The translations under genes were made by a program, and so were the position numbers. Shown piece by piece: positions 7,751-15,512 of a stretch of 64,000 nucleotides of DNA. The DNA is taken from positions 1 through 64,000 of the forward strand of contig NZ_JARYZI010000006.1 in the NCBI RefSeq assembly GCF_029914245.1, written 5' to 3'. How positions within the stretch are numbered: the first letter of the stretch is position 1; each line of letters starts with the position of its first letter. The DNA is from Fusibacter bizertensis (GTDB taxonomy: Bacteria; Bacillota; Clostridia; Peptostreptococcales; Acidaminobacteraceae). Under the pieces are notes generated by a model that worked only from the letters and a program-made list of their open reading frames with translations, ran no database searches and was not told the origin of the DNA.

Positions 7751-9211
7751 ATGAGCTTGATAGAAGCATTAGAAAAAATAAAATCGGAAAAATTGGTATC
7801 TTTTCATATGCCAGGACATAAAAATGGTAGGCTTGTCCCCAAAGAATTTATGGAGATATTGAAATATGATATAACTGAAATTCCAGGAGCGGACCATCTT
7901 CATGATGCAAATAATTGTATATTAGAGACAGAACAAAAAATTTCGAATTTATATAATAGTGAAATTTCAAAATTGCTTATAAATGGTAGTACTGTAGGCA
8001 TATTAAGTATGATTATGGGCCTTACAAAAAAAGGAGATAAGGTCTTGGTTAATAGAAATGCACATAAGTCTATCTATAATGCGATTGAAATGAATGAACT
8101 TGAACCAATGTATATTTATCCAGAAGTAGACGATTTTTTAGGTATTCCAATAGATTTAAAACTTGACTCAATAGACGATGTTAAGATTTGTATATTAACC
8201 TATCCAACATATGAAGGTTTGTGTTATTCTATAGAGGAAATCATTGAAATGTGCCATAGTAGAGGGATTCCAGTAGTTGTTGATGAAGCCCATGGAGCAC
8301 ATTTATTCTTGCATAAAGAGGGACCTAAATCTGCTTTAGAATTGGGTGCAGATTTAGTTGTTCAAAGCTTTCATAAAACGTTGCCTACAATGACTCAAAC
8401 AGCATGTATTCATATTTCTAAGAGAAATATATTGACTGGTTTTCAGCTCGACAGGTTGAACTGGTATCTGAAGTCACTTCAAAGTAGTAGTCCTTCTTAT
8501 GTATTGATGGCTTCAATAGATGCTATGATAACATTAATTAAGTCAGATGGTACTCAATTGAGTGAATGTCTTGAAGTGAATATTAGTTCATTTTATAAGC
8601 GCGCAAGCTTACTTAAACATCTAAGGTTTATTAGGTTAAGTAATGGTGATGTAACTAAACTGCTGTTATCGATTCCTTGCGACGATTACGTTCCAGAGGT
8701 TTGGGACGGTAATATCATTTCTAAAATGCTTAGAGAAAATTATGGTATTCAGTCAGAGTATGATACTTCAACGCTTGTGTTATTCATGACGAGTATATCA
8801 AATTCTAAAGAAGATTTTGAGGCGTTAAATCTAGCACTGGAATTATTGGATCAATGGTTTGAGATTAATCTAGCTAATATGTCTGTTTATAAAGATCGAC
8901 AAAAGTCACAGATTGATTTGATTGATATGAGCGATAAATACAATAGAGTGTATCATTCAATTAGCACTGAGAGTTCTTTTGTTTATAAAGCTTCTGATGC
9001 TGTTTTATTGAAATACAAGTTATGTAGCCTGGAAGAAGCAATTGGTGAAGTTTCTGCTGAATATATAACACCTTATCCACCTGGTATACCTATTTTAGTC
9101 CCAGGTGAACGCATTTCTAAATCAATAATTGAGATGATTCCAAAAGACGTTTGCAATGTGAAAATAATTGAAGAAACAATAAATGAAAAAATAGAGGTGT
9201 ATAATGAATAA
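7751..9211 (+). CDS. Orn/Lys/Arg decarboxylase family protein (YaaO-like)
   Basis: A PLP enzyme of 486 residues. SFHMPGHKNGR near the N-terminus is the family signature; VDEAHGAHL contains the PLP-contacting Asp and His, and VVQSFHKTLPTMTQ contains the Schiff-base Lys (SFHKT). The C-terminal domain contains the conserved PYPPGIPILVPGE. Members decarboxylate arginine, lysine or ornithine; the substrate cannot be assigned. It has the same neighbours (darA, holB, ricT) as yaaO in Bacillus. The gene overlaps lepB by 8 bases. Confidence 0.9.
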   Translation: MSLIEALEKIKSEKLVSFHMPGHKNGRLVPKEFMEILKYDITEIPGADHLHDANNCILETEQKISNLYNSEISKLLINGSTVGILSMIMGLTKKGDKVLVNRNAHKSIYNAIEMNELEPMYIYPEVDDFLGIPIDLKLDSIDDVKICILTYPTYEGLCYSIEEIIEMCHSRGIPVVVDEAHGAHLFLHKEGPKSALELGADLVVQSFHKTLPTMTQTACIHISKRNILTGFQLDRLNWYLKSLQSSSPSYVLMASIDAMITLIKSDGTQLSECLEVNISSFYKRASLLKHLRFIRLSNGDVTKLLLSIPCDDYVPEVWDGNIISKMLRENYGIQSEYDTSTLVLFMTSISNSKEDFEALNLALELLDQWFEINLANMSVYKDRQKSQIDLIDMSDKYNRVYHSISTESSFVYKASDAVLLKYKLCSLEEAIGEVSAEYITPYPPGIPILVPGERISKSIIEMIPKDVCNVKIIEETINEKIEVYNE

Positions 9212-9764
9212 TGTTAAACATGAAGTTTTAGAGTGGGTTCAAGCGATATTGATTACGCTTGTTATATTTTTGATTTACAACTTTTTCTTTGCAACAACAA
9301 CAGTATATAATACGTCGATGTATCCAACTTTAGTAGAAAAAGATATGCTTTTTATGGTCAAACTAGGTAAAATTGAACAGGGAGATATCATTTCTTTTAA
9401 ATCAGAGTTAACGCTTTCAAAATCAGATTATGAAAGTCTAAATGTGATTCAAAAGTTACTGCATAAAGAAGGCGAAAGAAAAAATTTGATTAAAAGAGTT
9501 ATAGCTGGTCCCAATGATTCGATTGAGATTGAGAATGGTGTTGTAAAAGTTAATGGCGTCGTTATAGATGAACCTTACATTAGTACACCGACAAATAAAA
9601 ACGTGGCATTACAGACTGTTCCAGAAGGTAAGTATTTTGTAATGGGAGATAACCGGAGTGTAAGTTACGATAGTCGTGATTTAGGATTTATTAGTCAAGA
9701 TGATATTATTGGTAAAGTGATTTTCAGGTTTATGCCACTTAATAAAATTGGAAATGTGAATTAA
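9204..9764 (+). CDS. lepB: Signal peptidase I
   Basis: A membrane-anchored serine protease that removes signal peptides of exported proteins. 186 residues: one N-terminal membrane helix (about residues 13-30), then the catalytic serine in NTSMYPT (Ser38) and the general-base lysine in NLIKRVIAGP (Lys97). The conserved GDNRSVSYDSRDLG box follows at about 148-161. It overlaps the decarboxylase stop by 8 bases. It occupies the place where Bacillus has tmk in this cluster. Confidence 0.95.
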   Translation: MNNVKHEVLEWVQAILITLVIFLIYNFFFATTTVYNTSMYPTLVEKDMLFMVKLGKIEQGDIISFKSELTLSKSDYESLNVIQKLLHKEGERKNLIKRVIAGPNDSIEIENGVVKVNGVVIDEPYISTPTNKNVALQTVPEGKYFVMGDNRSVSYDSRDLGFISQDDIIGKVIFRFMPLNKIGNVN

Positions 9765-9776
9765 CGATTCAATTTG

Positions 9777-9785
9777 TGGTATAAT
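9777..9785 (+). promoter_or_regulatory. Possible extended -10 promoter of darA
   Basis: TGGTATAAT lies 40 bases before the darA start, in the only sizeable gap (60 bp) between lepB and darA. No convincing -35 is seen. Confidence 0.45.
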
Positions 9786-9824
9786 TAAAGTAATAACAAA
9801 TAATTAATGAACAGGAGGGAACTT

Positions 9825-10148
9825 ATGAAACTGATCATTGCTATAGTGCATGATGAAGATGCACATTCACTTGTAAAAAAACTTACTGCTTCTGATTTTG
9901 GAGTAACTAAACTTGCATCAACTGGAGGCTTTCTTAAATCTGGGAATACAACACTAATCATAGGAATCCCTAAAGAGCGTGTTGATAACGCAATAAAAAT
10001 TATAGAAGAAACATGTAAAACACGAAAAGAAATCACTACAACTACATCTCTGATGGGGGATAATAGTGTTATGGGGATGCCTTTAGAAATCTCTGTAGGC
10101 GGAGCGACAGTATTTGTCGTTGATGTTGAGAATTACTTGAAATTATAA
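9825..10148 (+). CDS. darA: c-di-AMP-binding PII-like protein DarA (YaaQ)
   Basis: 107 residues, the family size. It begins MKLIIAIVHDEDAHSLVKKL and carries STGGFLKSGNTTLIIGIP, the PII-like core with the T-loop/B-loop residues that hold cyclic di-AMP in DarA/PstA proteins. These proteins form trimers and act as soluble c-di-AMP receptors. The start at 9825 is preferred over an ATG at 9807 because AGGAGGGA lies just before it. The neighbours (yaaO-type gene upstream, holB and ricT downstream) match Bacillus. Confidence 0.92.
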   Translation: MKLIIAIVHDEDAHSLVKKLTASDFGVTKLASTGGFLKSGNTTLIIGIPKERVDNAIKIIEETCKTRKEITTTTSLMGDNSVMGMPLEISVGGATVFVVDVENYLKL

Positions 10149-10192
10149 CTGAAGTTTGATTTAAAATTTTAAAATATTAATAGTAGGTTTAA

Positions 10193-11047
10193 ATGAATAA
10201 CGTTTTAGATTTTTTTGATGATGTCATAAAAAAAGGACATCTTTCGCACAGTTATCTTTTAGCTGGAACAGAAGATGTTGATATGGCAAAGACAATCGCA
10301 CAGAGAATTTTATGCAAACAGGAACACACAGGTTGTGGTTCCTGTTCGTCATGTTTAAAGCTTGCATCGGATAATCATCCTGATTACATGATGATTACAC
10401 CGGATGGTGCTTCTATTAAAAATGCACAGGTGGAAAGTTTCCAAGAGTTTGTCTATATAAGACCTTTTGAGAGCATTCACAAAATTATAATCTTTGATGA
10501 TGCGCATTTAATGACAGACCGTGCTCAAAATAGGATTTTAAAAGTACTAGAAGAACCTCCCGCTTATGCAGTTTTTATTTTTTTAACGCATCAAGTAGAA
10601 TCCATGTTAGATACGGTTAAATCAAGATGTCAAATTGTACAAGTGAAGGAAGACCAAGTTAAACTAGTTGATAGTGAGATGTCTGAAAAAGCGATAGAAT
10701 TGATAAGAGGTATCGAGAAACAAGATGCTGGTCGTGTTTTAGAGTATGGGTCCTATCTTAAACAGATTAAACCGCAAATAAGTGAATTTTTGAATTTATT
10801 GTCTTCAATTTTAAGAGATATCATGATTTTTCGAGAAACAAGTAATTATCAATTGATTACTGTATCAAATTTATCTATACTAAACTATAAGGATTTGATT
10901 TTCAGAGTATCAAGTTCTTTATCACGAGGAAAAAACGTTGAGCTGATTGAGTTGATTGAAGAAGTTGACCAGAAGCTTAAGAGCAATATGAACTATGATT
11001 TGACAGTAGATAAACTGTTATTTAAATGTATAGAAAGGGAGGCATAA
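10193..11047 (+). CDS. holB: DNA polymerase III subunit delta prime
   Basis: A subunit of the sliding-clamp loader. 284 residues. The AAA+ module occupies about 1-170: a zinc-binding set CxxxxxxxCxxCxxC (residues about 43-56), the conserved IIFDDAHLMTDRAQNRILK and the SRC motif (VKSRCQIVQV). The Walker A region (LLAGTEDVDMAKT) lacks the GKT of active ATPases, as expected for delta prime. It is followed directly by ricT (ATG right after the stop). The SD is weak (TAGGTT). Confidence 0.93.
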   Translation: MNNVLDFFDDVIKKGHLSHSYLLAGTEDVDMAKTIAQRILCKQEHTGCGSCSSCLKLASDNHPDYMMITPDGASIKNAQVESFQEFVYIRPFESIHKIIIFDDAHLMTDRAQNRILKVLEEPPAYAVFIFLTHQVESMLDTVKSRCQIVQVKEDQVKLVDSEMSEKAIELIRGIEKQDAGRVLEYGSYLKQIKPQISEFLNLLSSILRDIMIFRETSNYQLITVSNLSILNYKDLIFRVSSSLSRGKNVELIELIEEVDQKLKSNMNYDLTVDKLLFKCIEREA

Positions 11048-11956
11048 ATGATCACAGTTGTAGGTGTGAGATTTAAAAAAGCCGGTAAAATATATTATTT
11101 TGATCCATTAGAAGTTCCTGTTAATCAGGGTGACCATGTAATTGTAGAGACAGCACGTGGGATTGAATATGGAGAATGTGTCATTGGCAGAAGAGAAATT
11201 TCTGAAGAACAGATTGTGAGTCCTCTTAAACCTGTACTTAGGGTTTCAACGGAGGAAGATGACGCTAATCATCAAAATAACAAAGTAAAAGCACAAGAGG
11301 CAATGAAAATTTGTCATGAAAAAATTAAAGTTCATGAATTAGATATGAAATTAATTGATGTGGAATATACATTTGACAATAATAAAGTGATTTTCTATTT
11401 TACGGCGGATGGTCGAATTGACTTTAGAGAGTTGGTTAAAGATTTAGCAGCAATTTTCAGAACTAGAATTGAACTTAGACAAATTGGTGTAAGAGATGAA
11501 TCAAAAATGGTTAAGGGCTTAGGTCCTTGCGGTAGAGAAATTTGTTGTGGCAGCTGGTTAGGTGATTTTGCACCTGTATCAATCAAAATGGCCAAAGACC
11601 AAAATTTATCATTAAATCCTGTGAAAATTTCTGGCTTATGTGGTAGATTAATGTGTTGTCTTAAATATGAATATGACACTTATGTTCAAATTCGGGTTGG
11701 TATGCCGAACCGAGGTGATAAGGTTAAAACTCCTGATGGGATGGCAGTAGTTGTAGATACTAATATTTTACTTGAGCAAGTTAAAGTTAGACACATGGTT
11801 AAGGACAAGCAAAATGAGCTGAGCGAAGATATAGTTGCCTATACAAAGAGTGAAATAAAAGTTATTGAAGTGAATAGAAACGCAACTCAAGCGGCACCAA
11901 TCGTTCCAGATGCTGGTCCAATTGATTATAAAGAGCTGAAAAAACTAGAAGATTAA
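11048..11956 (+). CDS. ricT: RicT/YaaT, PSP1-domain protein
   Basis: 302 residues with the PSP1 C-terminal domain. Clustered cysteines in GPCGREICCGSWLG and GLCGRLMCCLKYEYDTY are those that hold iron-sulfur clusters in the Bacillus RicAFT complex, which guides RNase Y cleavage of mRNAs and influences sporulation and competence. The ricA and ricF partners are not in this window. It is co-transcribed with holB and ends at a stem-loop. Confidence 0.93.
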   Translation: MITVVGVRFKKAGKIYYFDPLEVPVNQGDHVIVETARGIEYGECVIGRREISEEQIVSPLKPVLRVSTEEDDANHQNNKVKAQEAMKICHEKIKVHELDMKLIDVEYTFDNNKVIFYFTADGRIDFRELVKDLAAIFRTRIELRQIGVRDESKMVKGLGPCGREICCGSWLGDFAPVSIKMAKDQNLSLNPVKISGLCGRLMCCLKYEYDTYVQIRVGMPNRGDKVKTPDGMAVVVDTNILLEQVKVRHMVKDKQNELSEDIVAYTKSEIKVIEVNRNATQAAPIVPDAGPIDYKELKKLED

Positions 11957-11960
11957 TGAC

Positions 11961-11999
11961 AAAACGTTTTGGAGAAGATTCTTCAAAACGTTTTCTTTA
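11961..11999 (+). terminator. Stem-loop after ricT
   Basis: An 11-bp perfect stem AAAACGTTTTG/CAAAACGTTTT with an inner AGAA/TTCT helix, followed by CTTTAA. The T-run is weak, so it may be a partial terminator or an mRNA 3' stabiliser ahead of trmN6. Confidence 0.6.
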
Positions 12000-12027
12000 A
12001 GTGGAGTTGAATAGGCGAGAGGTATAA

Positions 12028-12813
12028 ATGGAAAATCTAAGTGAATTTATATATGAATATGAAAGAATTGATGACTTGCAATTAAATGGTCTTAGAATTA
12101 TTCAAAACCCGAAGGGGTTTTGTTTTGGAATTGATGCTGTTCTTCTCAGTAATTTCGTAAAGATTAAACCAAAGGAAGTTGCTGTAGAATTTGGAACAGG
12201 TACTGGAATTGTACCAATTTTACTTGCAGGAAAAACCAAGTTTCAGAAAATACATGCTTTTGAAGTTCAAGCTGAAGTAGCTCATATGGCGACGAGAAGC
12301 GTAAAATTAAATGAACTCGAAGAGAAAATAGAGATAATACATGATAATTTAATAAATGTTTTTGATCATATTGCCCCTAGTAGCGTGGATGTCGTATTTA
12401 CGAATCCTCCGTATATGTCAGGTAATGGCGGCATTAAAAATGATGATGTATTAAAAACAATTTCAAGACATGAAATAATGTGCAGTCTTGAAGATATTAT
12501 TAAAAATGCATCTAAGCTCTTGAAATTTAGAGGTCGTTTTTATATGATTCACAGACCTAATCGAATGGTGGATATCCTTACGTTATGCAGGCAATATAAG
12601 CTTGAACCAAAGGAAATTCGGTTGATTCAGCCGTATAGTGATAAAAAACCTAATATATTTTTAGTGATGTGTTCCAAAGGTGGTCAATCTGATCTTAAAT
12701 TTATGGATCCACTAATTGTTTATAACAAAGACGGTTCATATACAAATGAAATTTATGAAATTTATCAAAATGAAAAAATCACAGTATTTTCAGAAGATAG
12801 TAAAACACTATAG
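12028..12813 (+). CDS. trmN6: tRNA1(Val) adenine-N6 methyltransferase family (YabB/TrmN6)
   Basis: 261 residues of Rossmann SAM-dependent methyltransferase. Motif I is VEFGTGTGIVPIL (about 57-69) and the catalytic N6-adenine motif is FTNPPYMSG (about residue 126). The N-terminal IIQNPKGFCFGIDAVLLSNF is typical of the TrmN6/YabB group. The target in Escherichia coli is A37 of tRNA1(Val); the target here is inferred from family and from the conserved position before rsmI. SD GAGAGGT supports the start. Confidence 0.88.
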   Translation: MENLSEFIYEYERIDDLQLNGLRIIQNPKGFCFGIDAVLLSNFVKIKPKEVAVEFGTGTGIVPILLAGKTKFQKIHAFEVQAEVAHMATRSVKLNELEEKIEIIHDNLINVFDHIAPSSVDVVFTNPPYMSGNGGIKNDDVLKTISRHEIMCSLEDIIKNASKLLKFRGRFYMIHRPNRMVDILTLCRQYKLEPKEIRLIQPYSDKKPNIFLVMCSKGGQSDLKFMDPLIVYNKDGSYTNEIYEIYQNEKITVFSEDSKTL

Positions 12814-12825
12814 AGGAGGCATATC

Positions 12826-13659
12826 ATGAATGGCAAATTGTTTTTGTGTGGTACACCAATTGGAAATCTAGAAGATATTACTTTTAGAGCACTGGAAACC
12901 ATAAGAAATTGTGATGTTGTCTATGCTGAAGATACAAGGCATTCTTTGAAGTTGCTTAATCATTTCGAAATTTCAAAACCGCTTCGCAGTTACCATGAAC
13001 ACAATCAAAGTATTGCGGGGCCTGAAATTATTAACAAGCTTAAGCAAGGTGAACAAATCGTACTTGTTACAGATGCAGGTATGCCGGGTATATCAGATCC
13101 AGGTGAAGCATTAGTAAAGTTATGTATTGAACATGAGGTGCCTTTTGAAGTTGTTCCTGGTGTGACAGCTTTTTCTATGGCACTTGTAGGATCTGGATTA
13201 TCTACTGAACGATTTGTATTTGAGGGTTTTTTAAGTCGAGATAAAAAGCAGAAAAAAGTAGTTTTGGAAAGAATTAAAAAGGATACGAGAACACTTATTT
13301 TTTATGAATCTCCTCATCGTTTTAAAGAGACAATCAAAGTAATCTTTGATATCTTTGGTGATAGAAATGCTGTAGTTGCAAGAGAATTAACAAAACGATA
13401 CGAAGAATTCAATAGGGCAAAGTTATCAGATCTTATCACATATTATGAGACACATGACATAAGAGGTGAGATTGTGCTGATCATAGAAGGCTATGTAGAA
13501 ACCGAAGAAGATCTTCAAACATATGATAAAAGCGAAACGATTAAGTCTCATGTACTCAGATATATGGATTCAGGAGTGGATAAAAAAGATGCTATGAAAA
13601 GAGTTGCGGTCGAAAGAGGCATAAAAAAAACAGAAGTATATGCAGCTTTGATTGAGTAA
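12826..13659 (+). CDS. rsmI: 16S rRNA (cytidine-1402-2'-O)-methyltransferase
   Basis: 277 residues of the tetrapyrrole-methylase fold. It begins LFLCGTPIGNLEDIT, carries YAEDTRHSLKLLNHF and VTDAGMPGISDPGE (SAM-binding loop) and ends with the RsmI C-terminal helical domain (KKDAMKRVAVERGIKKTEVY). It methylates the ribose of C1402 in 16S rRNA near the P site. It follows trmN6 by 12 bases, with SD GAGGAGG. Confidence 0.95.
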   Translation: MNGKLFLCGTPIGNLEDITFRALETIRNCDVVYAEDTRHSLKLLNHFEISKPLRSYHEHNQSIAGPEIINKLKQGEQIVLVTDAGMPGISDPGEALVKLCIEHEVPFEVVPGVTAFSMALVGSGLSTERFVFEGFLSRDKKQKKVVLERIKKDTRTLIFYESPHRFKETIKVIFDIFGDRNAVVARELTKRYEEFNRAKLSDLITYYETHDIRGEIVLIIEGYVETEEDLQTYDKSETIKSHVLRYMDSGVDKKDAMKRVAVERGIKKTEVYAALIE

Positions 13660-13664
13660 AATAA

Positions 13665-13695
13665 AAATCCCAGAAATTTAATTTCTGGGATTTGT
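13665..13695. terminator. Bidirectional terminator between rsmI and abrB
   Basis: A 14-bp perfect inverted repeat AAATCCCAGAAATT/AATTTCTGGGATTT with almost no loop. It is A-rich on the left and T-containing on the right, between convergent genes, so it can stop transcription from both sides. Confidence 0.85.
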
Positions 13696-13698
13696 TAA

Positions 13699-13941
13699 TT
13701 ACAATACTTTAATTTCATCTACACAAGCTGGGCAGATATTTTTACCTTTTACATTTTTAACACCCTTTGCTTGACCACAGAAGATGCAAGCTGGCTCGTA
13801 CTTTTTAAGAATAATTGTTTCGCCTTCAGTGAAAATTTCAAGTGCATCTTTTTCACCAATTGTTAATGTTCTTCTTAGCTCGATTGGAATAACCACTCTA
13901 CCAAGTTCATCAACTTTTCTAACAATACCTGTTGATTTCAT
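13699..13941 (-). CDS. abrB: AbrB/SpoVT-family transition-state regulator with zinc-finger tail
   Basis: An 80-residue DNA-binding protein. The N-terminal swapped-hairpin domain begins MKSTGIVRKVDELGRVVIPI and continues through RRTLTIGEKDALEIF. Unlike Bacillus AbrB it ends in CIFC...CPAC (Cys52, 55, 70, 73), the zinc-ribbon tail common in clostridial AbrB proteins. AbrB represses stationary-phase and sporulation genes. Same chromosomal neighbours as in Bacillus (rsmI and metG). Strong SD AGGAGGTA. Confidence 0.92.
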   Translation of the reverse strand: MKSTGIVRKVDELGRVVIPIELRRTLTIGEKDALEIFTEGETIILKKYEPACIFCGQAKGVKNVKGKNICPACVDEIKVL

Positions 13942-13985
13942 AATAAGATACCTCCTAAGACATTTTATGACATTTCCATAGAATC

Positions 13986-14014
13986 ATCATAGACTATCTA
14001 TTTCCAATTGTCAA
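13986..14014 (-). promoter_or_regulatory. sigma-A promoter of abrB
   Basis: On the minus strand: TTGACA (14014-14009), a 17-base spacer, TATGAT (13991-13986), about 45 bases before the abrB start codon. Confidence 0.75.
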
Positions 14015-14088
14015 CGGAAGTTCCAAAAAAAAGAAATACTGTAAACTTCAAAATATTATATTTAAACAATCATATTTAAACAATTAAA

Positions 14089-14559
14089 TTAAAGTTGCTC
14101 CTCCCCTTGAGAAGTCTTGTCTTCAAAGGTTTCATTTACTTCATCAATTGTCTCTTTGATATCTTTCATCTTGCCACCAAAGTACTTGTCGTATAAAGCT
14201 TTTCCAATCGACATGGTGTGTAAGAATGAAGATAAACCACTAACAAAACTCTGGTTTTCTTTAATCGTGCCTGAAACAGACTCTGTAGTTCCTGCGATAT
14301 TATCAATGGTAGTTCTAAACGATTGCACATCGTGTGCAACTTCTCCAGTGATAACTTCTATGTGCTTTGACAAATCTGGGACTACATTTAAAGTAGAATC
14401 AATGTTTTCACGATTCTCATCTATCACTTTGTTAACACTCTTTACAATTTTTAGTGCTCGTCTTAGAATTAAAATTAAGTAAACGAAAAGCGTAACCAAA
14501 GCGCCCCAAAGTACAAATAGTAATAAATCTTTAACCGTAATGACTAATTGATTGTCCAT
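14089..14559 (-). CDS. Membrane protein with DUF948-like coiled-coil region
   Basis: 156 residues: one N-terminal membrane helix (LLLFVLWGALVTLFVYLILI, about residues 10-29) followed by about 100 residues of polar helical sequence with heptad-like hydrophobics (VNKVIDENRENIDSTLNVV and similar), as in DUF948 or methyl-accepting-like stalks. The function is unknown; such proteins are often cell-envelope stress proteins. The start at 14559 is chosen for AGGAGGCAGT directly upstream. It is downstream of the 127-residue gene on the same strand. Confidence 0.65.
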   Translation of the reverse strand: MDNQLVITVKDLLLFVLWGALVTLFVYLILILRRALKIVKSVNKVIDENRENIDSTLNVVPDLSKHIEVITGEVAHDVQSFRTTIDNIAGTTESVSGTIKENQSFVSGLSSFLHTMSIGKALYDKYFGGKMKDIKETIDEVNETFEDKTSQGEEQL

Positions 14560-14631
14560 ACTGCCTCCTAAGTACAAGATATTACAAATATTATACATCA
14601 AAAGACTTTGAAATCAAAGTTAAAGGGACTA

Positions 14632-14669
14632 TCATATCAAAATTGATTGAATGAAAGTCCCTTTTTTAA
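14632..14669. terminator. Inverted repeat between the 127-residue gene and the membrane protein gene
   Basis: A 9-bp perfect repeat AAAGGGACT/AGTCCCTTT. The T-run (TTTTTT) is on the plus strand, yet both neighbouring genes lie on the minus strand, where the repeat is followed only by TTTAACTTTG. It may work as a weak terminator for the 127-residue gene. Confidence 0.5.
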
Positions 14670-14696
14670 AGTAATAATTATTAAATTGTACGAATA

Positions 14697-15080
14697 TTAT
14701 CTCACATTGAATTCTTGCTTGTTTATGGTGATTTTGTGAGCATCTATGAATAATGATGAATCGTTGATACTTACAGCAAAATTAGGGATCGACACAAATA
14801 TTTCGTCATCAGCAGGGGCGTTTGCAGCAGAAAATTCTCCAAAACCATAATGGTCATAAGAAATTGTGTTGAGATTCTCGCCTTTGATCTGAAGATCGGT
14901 AGGTAAATCATGGTCGATATAATAAAATGCTTTTATATCTTCGAAAACTATTTCAGCAGCATCAGTAGCGTTTGCATTGCTGATTGCAACTGATATTTTA
15001 TCAAAATCCATGTCAAAATGAATAGAATTAATGGTTCCTTTAGCATAGTTGTCTAATATGGGATGAAAACTATTTGACAT
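14697..15080 (-). CDS. Protein of unknown function, 127 residues
   Basis: Soluble, acidic and beta-rich by composition, without signal peptide, membrane helix or cysteine. Alternating hydrophobics (INSIHFDMDFDKISVAI, FVSIPNFAVSI, FIDAHKITINKQEFNV) suggest a small beta-sandwich. The start has AGAGGTG upstream. The coding pattern and SD make it a real gene. I cannot assign a family; it sits between the abrB-side genes and the metG leader. Confidence 0.65.
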   Translation of the reverse strand: MSNSFHPILDNYAKGTINSIHFDMDFDKISVAISNANATDAAEIVFEDIKAFYYIDHDLPTDLQIKGENLNTISYDHYGFGEFSAANAPADDEIFVSIPNFAVSINDSSLFIDAHKITINKQEFNVR

Positions 15081-15193
15081 TAAACACCTCTTTCGTATAA
15101 ACGTTGAAAATCGACTATCTTCAAACTAGTATATTAATATCACATTATGATTAGGTAAGCAACACATTTTTTAAATGTTACAAATATTTTAGG

Positions 15194-15222
15194 TTGCACT
15201 TTTTTCGATGCTATGTTAGAAT
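15194..15222 (+). promoter_or_regulatory. Promoter of the metG leader
   Basis: TTGCAC (15194-15199), a 17-base spacer, TAGAAT (15217-15222) preceded by TGT (extended -10). It lies immediately upstream of the T-box leader. Confidence 0.7.
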
Positions 15223-15239
15223 TTCAGTATTAAATAACA

Positions 15240-15486
15240 AAGGTGAAGATAGGAAGAGTAATTACTGAAGCATTTTTAGAGAGTTTGCGGTTGGTGAGAG
15301 CAAATATTGTGACAGTGGTGAAGATGGCCCTTGAACCGAAAATGTGAATTTATTTAGCATTTTCCGGATTTGTACACGTTAACGTACAGTTGATTGTTTG
15401 ATCAACATGAGGAAATCATAGTGATGTGATTTTGAATTAGGGTGGTAACACGAACTGACTTCGTCCCTTTGAGGGTCGAGGTTTTT
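15240..15486 (+). promoter_or_regulatory. T-box leader of metG (methionine specifier ATG)
   Basis: The 432-bp gap before metG holds a T-box riboswitch. Visible parts: the stem I element GAGAG...GGTTGGTGAGAGC (15280-15302), the specifier segment GAAGATGGCCCTTGAAC with codon ATG at 15324-15326, the T-box AGGGTGGTAACACG (15439-15452) and a terminator stem CTTCGTCCCT/AGGGTCGAGG (15459-15481) followed by TTTTT. Uncharged tRNA-Met would pair with ATG and the T-box and prevent termination, raising metG expression when methionyl-tRNA is low. Confidence 0.93.
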
Positions 15487-15512
15487 ATATTTTTTGATAG
15501 GAGGAGATTTTT

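Noticed and set aside
9785-10036. 83-codon minus-strand frame
   Set aside because: Shadow of darA.
11395-11679. 94-codon minus-strand frame
   Set aside because: Shadow of ricT; no SD.
14117-14482. 121-codon plus-strand frame
   Set aside because: Opposite-strand shadow of the membrane protein gene at 14089-14559.
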